From NCBI GenBank assembly GCA_020627685.1, contig JAHDGK010000015.1, positions 34,004 to 85,371 of the forward strand: a stretch of DNA of 51,368 nt. Direction: 5' to 3'. Of this stretch, positions 1 through 9,528 are shown piece by piece. The notes below the pieces were generated by a model. It saw only the letters and a list, made by a program, of their open reading frames with translations, was not told the DNA's origin and did no database searches. How positions within the stretch are numbered: position 1 is the first letter of the stretch; the number at the start of each line of letters is the position of its first letter. The stretch comes from Granulosicoccus sp. (lineage in GTDB: Bacteria; Pseudomonadota; Gammaproteobacteria; Granulosicoccales; Granulosicoccaceae). The position numbers and the translations under genes are program-made.

Positions 1-374
1 CAAACATTCGGGGTGCAGACTTCTCAGACGCCATGCTGGAAGTTGCAGAGGCATCTGAAAGTTATGCTCAACTGGAGATTGCCGACTACACCAAAGCCAT
101 AGAACACGATACTCATTCTTTTGATGCGGCAATTTCTGTGGGTGTGTACAGCAAAGAGTTCGCCGGTTTGTTCTTATCCGAGTTGGTTAGAATTGTAAAA
201 CCCGGCGGCTATGTGGTGTTGAGTTGCAGACCCGTCCACTTTGACGGATACGCTGAATCGGACATCGAAACACTGGTTGAAAGTCGCAAAGCGAAAGTAC
301 TCAACAAGCGTTTAGCGGTTTATATGAGCGAGGACGATTCCCAGGCGTGGTATATCGCCCTGCAAGTTTTATAA
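1..374 (+). CDS. SAM-dependent methyltransferase, C-terminal part (5' truncated by window edge)
   Basis: The reading frame is open from base 3 to the stop at 372-374, so the gene begins before the window. An ATG at 33 exists, but the residues before it (NIRGADFSDAML) already match the G-A-D-x-S-x-x-M-L stretch that follows the glycine loop in class I methyltransferases, so that ATG is internal. Further on, FDAAISVGVYS fits the motif after the acidic loop, and VRIVKPGGYVVLSCRP fits the usual 'lkPGG' strand. The family transfers a methyl group from S-adenosylmethionine; the substrate cannot be read. It converges on the aminotransferase, with stop codons almost touching. Confidence 0.7.
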   Translation, partial: NIRGADFSDAMLEVAEASESYAQLEIADYTKAIEHDTHSFDAAISVGVYSKEFAGLFLSELVRIVKPGGYVVLSCRPVHFDGYAESDIETLVESRKAKVLNKRLAVYMSEDDSQAWYIALQVL

Positions 375-376
375 AC

Positions 377-1630
377 TTAACCGTAAGTTTCGTTCATCAC
401 TGCCAAAAACTTCGCCACTTCCTGCACGGAGTTGTAATGGCACATAGACACTCGTATGCATCCATCCAGATTCAACGGGTCAAGAATATTACCTGAGTAA
501 TGATCTGCTTTGCGTAGATGCGTACGTATGCCCTCTTCGTTTAAACGTTTGACCACATCGGCGGAGGCAACACCATTTACTGTCATTGATACCAGCCCTT
601 CACGAGCCGGATTATCAACCCCACCAATAATACTTACCGCTTCAAGATCCTTAAGACCGCGCAAGTTTCCTGTGCCATGAATCATGGCATCAGTTAGAAC
701 GGTCTCTTGAGCTTTAATGGCTTCAGCAGCAGCATCAAACTTCTCACGACGTGTTGATCCACCACCCACAGCATCACCTAACCACTCGAAATAATCTACA
801 ACATCGGACAGTGTGGCATATGAACCAGTATCTCGTGTCCCCATTTCCCAATTGTCTTCGGGGCCATTGATCAGGTTGTTATGGGGCACGGCGTTCAATC
901 GATCTGAAATCCAGGCAACCCCGTATCCGTGACGAGAAAACACTTTATAAGGTGAGATTACGTAGCCGTCGACATCATACTTTTCTAAATCCATTCCGCC
1001 GTGAGCTGCGTGCTGAATCCCATCGACAATAATGATGCATTCCGGTGCCTTGGCTCTTATCGCTTTTGCGCAAGCCGCAACATCCACACTCATACCGGTG
1101 ACAGGCGATGTATGCAGAATAGTGGCAACCACGGTGTCTGAAGTGACTTTTTCCGCATAGCCGTCAGCGGTGACTGTGCCTGTCGCGTCGTCATGTTTGA
1201 TCAGTACATGTTCTTGACCGGCAATGGCAGCCCAACGGTCACAAGCCGAGCGCGTGGCAGGATGCTCAAGGGTTGAACCCAACACTTTGCCGCCTCGAGC
1301 CGTGCCAAGACAGGCGTTCATTATTAAGCGAAATAGCAGTTCTGTGCCGCTTTCTCCCACAAAGAACTGACCACCAACAGCATTCATGAAAACGCGCATA
1401 TCGTCTTTTGCTTTGTTGATCACGCGGACTAATTCATGACTGCCTACATTATCGCGCCCCTGATTATCGGGAATAGCTGCGTAGTCGGTGGATGTTTTGA
1501 CAACTGAATTCAGAGTGAGCGCTCCGCCGGCATTTTCGAAAAATACGCGTGGACCCTGCTGAGGACATTCATCAACCTGGGCGAAGCGACTGCGAACCTG
1601 TCCCATCAAAGCATCATCAATACCGGGCAT
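377..1630 (-). CDS. Class V aminotransferase / cysteine desulfurase-like PLP enzyme
   Basis: 417 residues from the chosen ATG (MPGIDDALMG). A longer in-frame start at 1684 exists, but AGGAAA lies about ten bases before 1630, and the extra residues look unlike the family. This is a fold-type I PLP enzyme. FFENAGGALT near the N-terminus, the cofactor-binding Asp in VDGIQHAAHG (about residue 203) and the Schiff-base lysine in SPYKVFSRHGYG (about 229) are visible. The family covers cysteine desulfurases, isopenicillin N epimerase-like enzymes and related lyases. I see no conserved desulfurase Cys loop, so a lyase or transaminase role is as likely. Its stop nearly touches that of the methyltransferase. 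Confidence 0.85.
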   Translation of the reverse strand: MPGIDDALMGQVRSRFAQVDECPQQGPRVFFENAGGALTLNSVVKTSTDYAAIPDNQGRDNVGSHELVRVINKAKDDMRVFMNAVGGQFFVGESGTELLFRLIMNACLGTARGGKVLGSTLEHPATRSACDRWAAIAGQEHVLIKHDDATGTVTADGYAEKVTSDTVVATILHTSPVTGMSVDVAACAKAIRAKAPECIIIVDGIQHAAHGGMDLEKYDVDGYVISPYKVFSRHGYGVAWISDRLNAVPHNNLINGPEDNWEMGTRDTGSYATLSDVVDYFEWLGDAVGGGSTRREKFDAAAEAIKAQETVLTDAMIHGTGNLRGLKDLEAVSIIGGVDNPAREGLVSMTVNGVASADVVKRLNEEGIRTHLRKADHYSGNILDPLNLDGCIRVSMCHYNSVQEVAKFLAVMNETYG

Positions 1631-1814
1631 TTTGGATAATTTCCTAAAGTGAATAGCGGCCTGAGCTATAAGCCAAAGAAGCAATGATGGGTATTATCGC
1701 GCAATTTGGCGGGGTGTACACAAGATCCGGCTAGATTTGAGACTGCAACGACACGCGCAACTATGCTTGCCACTAAGCAACAAGCTCATTATGGCTTTCC
1801 GCAACGCTGAGTCT

Positions 1815-3209
1815 TCAGACCGGATCGTAGAGAAGGTCCAACACAGTTGAGAAACGCGAAGACTCATTCGGCAGCGCGAGGATCGCCTCAAGCAGATCCG
1901 TTGCTCGCGAAGTCCCGAGCACGGGCGAAGCAAATTCTAAAAACTTGTCGGTGGTTTGATCGGTGGAGTACGGACTTTCAGGTCCACCGCGTGCATGAAC
2001 GTCTCCGGATGTTAAGACGCGACCATCGGTGAGCTCGATTTCAACATCAGCCCAACGCCCTACTGGATAGCGAACCTCGTGGCGAGGCTCCTTAATCATC
2101 GTTATCTTATCCACGATGCTCTTTACCAAAGGGTCACGCAAACCTTCTCCGGAAATATGCTCCAGCCCGATTCTGTCATAGGCAATTTTGGTGGCTACCG
2201 AAAACGGCAAACTGTACTGCGCTTCAGAGGTTGTTGCGGGTATCCCGCCAAACAATTCAACCGCATTATTAAAACTACGAATTCGTATAAACGATATATC
2301 GTCGATGTTGAATTCGTTTGAATGGCAAATGTCACCAGCGGCATCAATGGAGGCATGCGCCCAACGACATACCGGATATGGCTTTATATATTGATGGTCG
2401 ACTTGCCAGAACGTGCCAAGGTCTTCCCAGAACGGTGCGGCCTCTTCTGATTCCACTGTGATGGCCGGCGCACCTGTAAAACCGTTCTCCGCACTGATCG
2501 CTGCACTGATACCTGCCAGCGCGCCCCATCCGGAACCGTCATGCAGCATCGTCGGTGTTGAGATCTCACGCATCATTTGACTGCGTGGACCATGGTATTC
2601 GGCAATGCCCAAACCTTGCCGCAGTTGCTCAGGTGTGTGCTTACGAAGCCGTGCTGCCATAGCGACAACCCCTAAAGCATTCCAAGCACCAGAGGTATGA
2701 TAATCACTCACGGTTGCGTGCAATGCCATACCCGCACGGCCGGCTACTTCGTATCCAATGACCATTGCAGCCAATGCATCCGGCCCGGTTAAACCGGGTT
2801 GGGACTCTGCTAGGACCGCAAGCGCAGGCGCTGCAACGACACCAATATGCCCCTTGGTCGGGTTATAGCCATCGTGACCGTCCAGGTTATCAATTTGAGT
2901 AGCCGCGGCGAACATGGCTCCGGCAATGCTGGCGTGTCGCCCGTCAAACAATAAGCGGGCTTGCATATCGCTCTGTGCTGATCCGAACAAGGAAACAGCT
3001 AGGTCACGCCCTATACGACCCGCATCCATCGGCGCCGATGCAGCGCATATGCCTAAGGTATCCAACAACAACAGTGAAGCTTGTGTAAGCGTTGTTGAGG
3101 GTATGTCAGACGCTGAGCAGGACAGCGTAAAAGCCGAGACACGATCGATGGCTGCAACAGATTTATCGGTACTCAAGGGCAATATTCTCCTTCCCGTTCG
3201 CTCATTCAC
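1815..3209 (-). CDS. MmgE/PrpD family protein
   Basis: 464 residues with the features of the MmgE/PrpD family, which includes 2-methylcitrate dehydratase and cis-aconitate decarboxylase. Seen here: an N-terminal helical domain (LLLLDTLGICAAS), the family signature around IDNLDGHDGYNPTKGHIG (about residues 105-125), GYEVAGRAGMALH, and YKPYPVCRWAHASID-like sequence (KPYPVCRWAHAS, about 278-290). The length is typical. The neighbours are not methylcitrate-cycle genes, so PrpD itself is unlikely. A dehydratase or isomerase acting on a hydroxy- or carboxylic acid is the inference. It is divergent from the D-2-hydroxyacid dehydrogenase, 73 bases apart, so the two may share a control region. Confidence 0.85.
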   Translation of the reverse strand: MNERTGRRILPLSTDKSVAAIDRVSAFTLSCSASDIPSTTLTQASLLLLDTLGICAASAPMDAGRIGRDLAVSLFGSAQSDMQARLLFDGRHASIAGAMFAAATQIDNLDGHDGYNPTKGHIGVVAAPALAVLAESQPGLTGPDALAAMVIGYEVAGRAGMALHATVSDYHTSGAWNALGVVAMAARLRKHTPEQLRQGLGIAEYHGPRSQMMREISTPTMLHDGSGWGALAGISAAISAENGFTGAPAITVESEEAAPFWEDLGTFWQVDHQYIKPYPVCRWAHASIDAAGDICHSNEFNIDDISFIRIRSFNNAVELFGGIPATTSEAQYSLPFSVATKIAYDRIGLEHISGEGLRDPLVKSIVDKITMIKEPRHEVRYPVGRWADVEIELTDGRVLTSGDVHARGGPESPYSTDQTTDKFLEFASPVLGTSRATDLLEAILALPNESSRFSTVLDLLYDPV

Positions 3210-3282
3210 TGCATACGCGATAAGCTAACAACTGAAACAATAAACCTTCCGTTCACCATCGCGATCAACGGCTGATTTTTAT

Positions 3283-4251
3283 ATGTCTAAAACACCTACC
3301 GTGCTGCTCCACACAGACAGGCCCGATAGCGCAGCGGCCATTGTTCGAGAATATCACCCTGATCTAAGTGTGCATACCTGCAATAGCTACGAGGCTTTTC
3401 CGGAGCAACTTGCCGCGACAAAACCCGAGGCTGTTTACACCTGTCGATTTGCAGGCACAGAGACCTATCCGCGGAAATCACTATTTGCAACGCCCTCTGT
3501 CAAATGGGTATCGATTGGCGGCTCGGGTACAGACCACTTAGGATTATGGGAGCCTGAAAGAACAACAGTAACCAATGCGGCTGGCGTGGCTGCGGACATG
3601 ATGGCTGAATATGCCTTGGGTTGTTTATTGTCCCATCGATTGCAGCTACGCACATTTGCACAAGCACAGCGACAACAATCATGGCTTGCCGGTAGCGTCA
3701 GCCCTATTCAAGGTAGCACCGCGTTAATCATAGGCTTAGGAAAAACGGGCTGTGCGGTGGCCCATCGATTTAATGCAATGCGTTTGACCGTGTTAGGTGC
3801 ACGCGCCAATCCAAAGCCAACGGAATACGTCGATGAGGTTCACAGCATTGAACAGCTAAGCATGTTGCTTCCACGCGCTGACGTGATCGTTTGTGCAGTT
3901 CCGCTGTTAGACAGTACCCGCGATTTGCTCGCAGAGGCAGAGTTTAATTTAATGAAACCAAACTGTATCCTCATCGATGTTTCCAGAGGCGGTGTTGTTA
4001 ATGAACAAGCACTCATTCAAGCTCTAGATAAGCAACAGTTGGCGGGAGCCGCATTGGATGTCTTTGCCACCGAGCCTCTGCCCAAAGGACATACGCTATG
4101 GGAAAGAGAAAACGTTATCGTGACTCCGCACTGCTCTTCCGTTTACGAAGGTTGGGAACAACGCTCGGTAACCATGTTTGCAGAGAATCTAAAACGCTAT
4201 CGAGGCGGCGAAACTCTGCACAACATCGTAGACCCGACACGGGGATATTAA
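3283..4251 (+). CDS. D-2-hydroxyacid dehydrogenase (NAD-dependent)
   Basis: 322 residues. The protein has the two-domain layout of the D-isomer 2-hydroxyacid dehydrogenases, which reduce a 2-keto acid to a D-hydroxy acid with NAD(P)H. The nucleotide loop is GLGKTG (151-156). The catalytic triad is readable as Arg235 in VSRGG, Glu264 in FATEPLP and His283 in TPHCS. The closest general type is the glyoxylate/hydroxypyruvate reductase group. It is the only plus-strand gene in a minus-strand catabolic block. It diverges from the MmgE/PrpD gene and converges on the dimethylglycine dehydrogenase-like gene with a 10-base gap. The substrate is unknown. Confidence 0.88.
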   Translation: MSKTPTVLLHTDRPDSAAAIVREYHPDLSVHTCNSYEAFPEQLAATKPEAVYTCRFAGTETYPRKSLFATPSVKWVSIGGSGTDHLGLWEPERTTVTNAAGVAADMMAEYALGCLLSHRLQLRTFAQAQRQQSWLAGSVSPIQGSTALIIGLGKTGCAVAHRFNAMRLTVLGARANPKPTEYVDEVHSIEQLSMLLPRADVIVCAVPLLDSTRDLLAEAEFNLMKPNCILIDVSRGGVVNEQALIQALDKQQLAGAALDVFATEPLPKGHTLWERENVIVTPHCSSVYEGWEQRSVTMFAENLKRYRGGETLHNIVDPTRGY

Positions 4252-4261
4252 GCCTAACCGG

Positions 4262-6679
4262 CTAACTTCGTAAACTCACACCCGTTGGGTCATAGGCAGG
4301 CGTTTCCAGAAGAATCGCTTTATGCGGTTTACCCAGTATGGATACTTCAAGCTCATCACCGGCTTTGGCAATTCCCTCTTTTATAAAACCAATGGCGAGA
4401 GACTTATTGACTGAATAGCCAAAAGCACCGGAGGTGACACGACCTGCCGGTGTGCCATCGGTTAAAAATATCGGTTCGCCACCTGAGGCATCCGCGTTGT
4501 TCGACACCACGACTTCCAAGAAAGACAATCGTTCGCGCGGTGCGTTATCTTTTATTTTCAAGTAGGCATCTTTGTTGAGAAAGTCTTTGTCCAGTTTAAT
4601 TAGACGATCCAACATCACTTCTTGCGGCCAATACTCAGTACTGTACTCGCGCCCCCACGAGCCATAACCTTTTTCGATACGTAAAGACCCCAATGCGCGA
4701 CTACCCACAGCGCCTCCACCTAATGCGCTAGCTGCCTCCAGCAGCGAGGTGTACAACGTCACTTGATCGGATTCAGCACAGTGCAATTCCCAGCCTAAAT
4801 CGCCGGTAAAACTCACGCGAATAGCCAGGCAGTTGATTCCGGCGACACTGATTGTGCGCGAGCGCATAAACTTAAACGCCTCGTTGGATAGATCCTCGTT
4901 AGTCAACCTTTGCAGTAGCGCTCTCGATTGAGGACCGGCCACATTAAACCCGGCAATACGATCTGTTGCTACTTCAAGCTCTGTACCTTCAGGCATCGGC
5001 ACACTGTTGAAAAAGCGCTGATGGTAGCGTTCACCCAAGCCGGAGCCCACCATAAAATATTCGTCATCGGCGACTTTGGTGACGGTGAAATCACCGGCAA
5101 CGCCGCCGTACACACCAATCATGGGCGTCAAACACGAGCGACCGATTTCTGTTGGCATGTTGTTAGCTAACACGCTATCTAACCAGGCGCAGGCATCATT
5201 GCCCTTAATCACGTAATTAGCGAAGTTAGAAATGTCGATGATGCCCACCGAATCTCTCAGCATCCTGACTTCACGTCCTACCGGTTCAAACCAGTTTTGA
5301 CGTGTAAAACCCACGCTCTCTTTAACGTTGGGTTTATCACTGAACCATAGCGGATGCTCCCAACCGCAGTTAAGTCCAAATACACACCCATTGGCTTTTT
5401 GCATGTCATACGCGGGGCGGACTCTGGCCGGCCGTCCGGCTTCGCGCTCCTCATTCGGAAAATGAATTTTAAAGCGATGGGAGTATTGATCTTCAACACG
5501 CGCCTTAGTGAATGCCTTATCGGCCCAGGGACCAAAACGCGCAAGGTCCCAGGCAAACATATCGTATTCAGGTTCTCCTTGAATCATCCATTGTGCAGCC
5601 AGTAAACCTAAACCACCGGATTGGCTGAACCCTGGAATAATGCCCGTACAGCAGAAGTAATTTTGGAGTTCAGGAACGGTTCCAAACAAGGCGTTGGAAT
5701 CCGGGCTCCAAATCATTGGGCCGTTAATCACGCGTTTAACACCGGCCTCAGCAGCCAATGGCACACGATCGGTAGCGCGCATAACATTCTCCAGAATGCG
5801 CTCCATATCATCCGGGAATAACTCATGACCAAAATCTGCTGGCGTACCTTCCTCAGCCCAAAAACGCACATCCTTCTCGTAGGCACCAATTAACAGTCCA
5901 TTGCCTTCCTGCCGAAGGTAATACTCTCCGTCACGATCGGCAATAGACGGCAGGCGTCTATCCATTGAGGCTATTTCGTCGATGGTCTCGGTTACGAAAT
6001 ATTGATGTTCAGTGGGTTGCAAAGGCAGTTCTAAACCAACCATTCGGCCAACTTCGCGTCCCCATAAACCGGCAGCATTTACCACCCAATCGGTCGTGAT
6101 ATCGCCCTGCTCTGTTTTAACGATCCAACCTCCGCCGGGCTGCGCCTCTAAGCCAGTTACCGGCCTGAAACGTTCAACAGTGGCTCCGAGCTGACGGGCA
6201 CCTGCAGCGTAAGCCATGGTGACGCCGGACGGGTCAACATTACCGCCATCGGGCTCATACATGATGCAGCGGATGTCATCGAAATTGGCGAGCGGGTGTA
6301 AGGCCTGAGCTTCGCTTTTAGAGATCTCATGGAAGTTAAGACCATAGAGCCGCGCTTTCGCCTCCTGCAATCTCAACTGATGTTCACGCTCTTCAGTTTG
6401 CGCTAGATACAAGGAGCCGGGTTGGAACACGCCACACCCTTGCCCTGTTTCCTGTTCCAGCTCACGGTACAGGTTCATGGTGTAGTGCTGAATGCGAGTG
6501 ATATTGTTGTTGTCGTGCAAACCATGAATATTGGCTGCCGCGTGCCAGGTGGAGCCACTGGTTAATTCATCGCGCTCGAGGAGTATCGAATTGGTCCACC
6601 CCAGCTTCGCCAAGTGGTAGAGAATAGAGCAACCGACGAGACCGCCCCCGATAACTACCGCTTGAACCTGATTACTCAT
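4262..6679 (-). CDS. Dimethylglycine/sarcosine dehydrogenase-type flavoprotein (DAO + GcvT domains)
   Basis: 805 residues from ATG 6679 (MSNQVQAVVIGGGLVGCSI); an upstream start at 6733 would add 18 residues before the FAD motif and is less likely. The N-terminal half is a DAO-type FAD domain: Rossmann GGGLVG, then SGSTWHAAANIHGL, the region where family members attach FAD covalently through His. The C-terminal half (about 430-805) is an aminomethyltransferase (GcvT) fold, with FTGDLGWELH and KSLAIGFI near the end. The family oxidatively demethylates dimethylglycine, sarcosine or similar amines and passes the one-carbon unit to tetrahydrofolate. It fits the gcvTP genes at the other end of the window and the HyuAB genes upstream. 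The exact substrate is not fixed. Confidence 0.9.
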   Translation of the reverse strand: MSNQVQAVVIGGGLVGCSILYHLAKLGWTNSILLERDELTSGSTWHAAANIHGLHDNNNITRIQHYTMNLYRELEQETGQGCGVFQPGSLYLAQTEEREHQLRLQEAKARLYGLNFHEISKSEAQALHPLANFDDIRCIMYEPDGGNVDPSGVTMAYAAGARQLGATVERFRPVTGLEAQPGGGWIVKTEQGDITTDWVVNAAGLWGREVGRMVGLELPLQPTEHQYFVTETIDEIASMDRRLPSIADRDGEYYLRQEGNGLLIGAYEKDVRFWAEEGTPADFGHELFPDDMERILENVMRATDRVPLAAEAGVKRVINGPMIWSPDSNALFGTVPELQNYFCCTGIIPGFSQSGGLGLLAAQWMIQGEPEYDMFAWDLARFGPWADKAFTKARVEDQYSHRFKIHFPNEEREAGRPARVRPAYDMQKANGCVFGLNCGWEHPLWFSDKPNVKESVGFTRQNWFEPVGREVRMLRDSVGIIDISNFANYVIKGNDACAWLDSVLANNMPTEIGRSCLTPMIGVYGGVAGDFTVTKVADDEYFMVGSGLGERYHQRFFNSVPMPEGTELEVATDRIAGFNVAGPQSRALLQRLTNEDLSNEAFKFMRSRTISVAGINCLAIRVSFTGDLGWELHCAESDQVTLYTSLLEAASALGGGAVGSRALGSLRIEKGYGSWGREYSTEYWPQEVMLDRLIKLDKDFLNKDAYLKIKDNAPRERLSFLEVVVSNNADASGGEPIFLTDGTPAGRVTSGAFGYSVNKSLAIGFIKEGIAKAGDELEVSILGKPHKAILLETPAYDPTGVSLRS

Positions 6680-6817
6680 GAAATTTTTTCCGACCCGCGA
6701 GGAAGGTGAATACCGTGCGACAGAAGGTATCAAGCTGACACCTAAAACACAAAAGTGAATTTAGTAGAAAACGACGCTACGACCTGCCAATAAACCGCAC
6801 AGACATAAACGTAACGA

Positions 6818-7879
6818 TTAATCCTCTGATGCACTGTTTATAGTCGTGCAAACGCGCTCCATGTCTTCAGGTTTAGCGATAGTCAGCCGCAAACAGTGCG
6901 CTAAGTTGTACCCACCCATGCCTCTGGCCAAAAAGCCCGCATTGCGTAGAGTCGAATCTAGTCGACGACACGCTTCCACCGAATTCAACACCATCAACAG
7001 AAAATTGGTGTGGCTATCAGGCACTTCCCACCCTTGTTCTGTCAGCGTATTGCGCATCAAACGGCGGGTTTCAGCGGTTTTTTTCACAAGCCCCTGCATA
7101 TACTTCTGATCTAGCATGGCGGCCGTTGCCATGGCCTGAGCAACCCCGGACACATTGTTCGGGTTGAGTAGTTTGCGCACCTGCACGGCTATATCGGCTG
7201 GAAATGCGCCCCAGCCTACCCGTTGTCCAGCCAATGCATAGGCTTTGGATAGTGTGCGGGTAATGATGGTGTTGCCGCGCTCAATCAGGTCAAACGCAGC
7301 ACGCGGGTCTTGATCATCAAATTCTGCGTAGGCTTGATCGATGACCAGCAGAACATCCCCGGGTAAGTTGTCGCGCAGACGTACCAATTCGGCGTTCGGG
7401 ATTCGTGTGCCGGTCGGGTTGCCCGGATTGCACACAAACACGATTCGGGTCGCGTCACTCACATTTGCAATCAACTCGTCTACATCGACCTGCAACAACG
7501 GTTCGGCGGCTTGACGGTACGCTGAACCTGCTTGTTTACAGGCAGTGGCTACAAACAGGTAACCGTACGCTGTTCCCAGCACCTCATCGCCAGCTTGAGA
7601 ATACGCTCTGATGATTGATGCAATAATTTCCATGGAACCGGCACCGCACAACACCTGATTGACAGGGAGTGAATGCACGCTGCCAATAGCTTCACGCAGT
7701 GCTAGCCAATCAGGATCAGAATAAAGGTGAACATCCTGCAAGGCCTGTCTACCTGCCTCTATCGCAAGAGGACTGCAAGGATAGGCGCTTTCATTTTGCG
7801 CTAACGATAACAGTGTGGCTTGTAAGTCAGCCAGTTCATAGGCTGCCATATCGGCAACGTTGGCAACAGGGTTAATCAT
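6818..7879 (-). CDS. Class I/II aminotransferase, histidinol-phosphate aminotransferase-like
   Basis: 353 residues from ATG 7879 (MINPVANVADM). That ATG overlaps the stop of hyuB as ATGA, which decides the start over a longer frame at 7942. It is a fold-type I PLP aminotransferase: LAQNESAYPCSP near the N-terminus, VFVCNPGNPTGT, DQAYAEF, the Schiff-base lysine in TRTLSKAYALAGQRVG, and a C-terminal Arg in LRLTIA that binds substrate carboxylate or phosphate in the family. The HisC-like type also includes aromatic and tyrosine transaminases. Since it is translationally coupled to hyuAB rather than to his genes, a catabolic transamination is more likely than histidine synthesis. Confidence 0.85.
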   Translation of the reverse strand: MINPVANVADMAAYELADLQATLLSLAQNESAYPCSPLAIEAGRQALQDVHLYSDPDWLALREAIGSVHSLPVNQVLCGAGSMEIIASIIRAYSQAGDEVLGTAYGYLFVATACKQAGSAYRQAAEPLLQVDVDELIANVSDATRIVFVCNPGNPTGTRIPNAELVRLRDNLPGDVLLVIDQAYAEFDDQDPRAAFDLIERGNTIITRTLSKAYALAGQRVGWGAFPADIAVQVRKLLNPNNVSGVAQAMATAAMLDQKYMQGLVKKTAETRRLMRNTLTEQGWEVPDSHTNFLLMVLNSVEACRRLDSTLRNAGFLARGMGGYNLAHCLRLTIAKPEDMERVCTTINSASED

Positions 7880-9528
7880 TGTGCATCTCCGTACACATGT
7901 TGCGCAGCATCGGCACTGACCAAACCGGTTTTGACATCCCAAGCCTTATCAGCGTTAGATCGTAGAGCAGGCACGCCGAACCCACCGCCACCGGGAGTAT
8001 CGAAAATGAGTCTTTCACCCGGCTCTATTTTCAACACGCATTTACCGGGAATATCCTCATCTCTGCCGCTGACCTGTACCCGTCCTGCAGCACCTGCAAG
8101 ACCACCAGCCCGACCTTGCGCCGGGTTTTGAATTCTCTCTAAAGACAAGAACACCAGAAACGGCTTGTTGATTGAAGAGGTCATTTCAATGCGCTGACCC
8201 AGACCGCCTCTGTACTGCCCGGCGCCACCGGAGTCCGGGATAAGTTCGCGTTTCCACACAATAACAGGCGCTACTGATTCGGTGATTTCTACCTGACTGC
8301 CAAACACACCCGACGGGTACGCCGTTGCCGACAAGCCATCAGAGTAAGGTCGGGCACCGGTACCTCCGTTATGCACTAACTCCAGTGCGAACTGAACATC
8401 ACCATCCCTTGTTGCTTCAGCCGTGTGGCGCATGGGTAAGTCGTACATGCAGGACGCACCCTCTGCAGGAACTTTGTCGGGCATGGCTTGATGTAAACAA
8501 CCCAGAATTAGATCGGGTGTCATCTGTCCCAGTGTATGGCGCATAGCGACAGGCGCAGGTCGTTGAGCGTTCAATATGCAATCTTTAGGTGCGGTGACAA
8601 CAAAGGGTTCCAAAGAGCCTGCATTGTTAGGGATGTCATGACCAATGAGGCACCGCAACGCAAACACGGTGTAGGCCGTTGCATAGTTAAGCGGTACGTT
8701 AATCCCTTTGTTAACGCAGCCAGACGTACCGGTAAAATCGACGGTCAAGCAATCCGTTTCAATGCGCAGCGAGGCTTTCAATTCCAGCGGCTTGTCGTAT
8801 CCGTCAACTGTAATAGCGTGCTCGTACACCCCATTAGGTATTTGTGCGATAGCCTCTAAGGTTCCTTTTTTTGACGTGCTTATGATGTATTCAGATAACT
8901 CGTTAAGATCATCCAAACCGTAGTCTTTCATCATGGCACGCAAACGCTCGGCACCGGCTTCACAACACGCTACCAAGGCATAGATATCTCCTTCGTTGGC
9001 AATGGGCTCACGGGAGTTTGCGCGAACGATATCCATGAGCAAGGCATTCAACTCTCCCTTATCGACTAACTTACACGGGGGTATCAACAATCCTTCATCG
9101 TATACATCTTCACCCTCGGGCCCCATGCCCAGTCCGCCCAAGTCAACCAGATGCGAAGTACAGGATGTAAAACCGACAACGCGACCTTCTAAGAAAACAG
9201 GCATCATCAATAGGAAATCGTTTAGATGTCCGGATGCTAACCACGGATCGTTAGTCATATAGATATCACCCGGTTGCATCGTTTCTACGGGAAACCGGGA
9301 CCTTAACGTTATAACAGCTGCAGCCATGGTATTGATGTGTCCGGGCGTACCGGTAACCGCCTGTGCCATCATTCGACCTTCAAAATCGAAGATGCCTGCT
9401 GATATATCGCCACACTCACGCACGATAGGAGAAAACGCAGCACGAATTAACGTTTGCCCTTGTTCTTCAACGACCGCCAAAACACGATTCCACATGACTT
9501 GCAATTGCGCGGTTGTGTAACGGCTCAT
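7876..9528 (-). CDS. hyuB: Hydantoinase B / 5-oxoprolinase HyuB-type subunit
   Basis: 550 residues, full length for HyuB. Recognisable stretches are the N-terminal VVEEQGQTLIRAAFSPIVRE, GDIYMTNDPWLASGHLND (about residues 84-101), DFTGTSGCVNKGINVP, and the glycine-rich C-terminus GERLIFDTPGGGGFG. With HyuA it forms an ATP-dependent enzyme that opens cyclic amides such as hydantoin, N-methylhydantoin, oxoproline or lactams; related pairs are caprolactamase and acetone/acetophenone carboxylases. It overlaps hyuA upstream and the aminotransferase downstream by four bases each, so one operon is certain in practice. The gene symbol states the family, not a proven substrate. Confidence 0.92.
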   Translation of the reverse strand: MSRYTTAQLQVMWNRVLAVVEEQGQTLIRAAFSPIVRECGDISAGIFDFEGRMMAQAVTGTPGHINTMAAAVITLRSRFPVETMQPGDIYMTNDPWLASGHLNDFLLMMPVFLEGRVVGFTSCTSHLVDLGGLGMGPEGEDVYDEGLLIPPCKLVDKGELNALLMDIVRANSREPIANEGDIYALVACCEAGAERLRAMMKDYGLDDLNELSEYIISTSKKGTLEAIAQIPNGVYEHAITVDGYDKPLELKASLRIETDCLTVDFTGTSGCVNKGINVPLNYATAYTVFALRCLIGHDIPNNAGSLEPFVVTAPKDCILNAQRPAPVAMRHTLGQMTPDLILGCLHQAMPDKVPAEGASCMYDLPMRHTAEATRDGDVQFALELVHNGGTGARPYSDGLSATAYPSGVFGSQVEITESVAPVIVWKRELIPDSGGAGQYRGGLGQRIEMTSSINKPFLVFLSLERIQNPAQGRAGGLAGAAGRVQVSGRDEDIPGKCVLKIEPGERLIFDTPGGGGFGVPALRSNADKAWDVKTGLVSADAAQHVYGDAQ

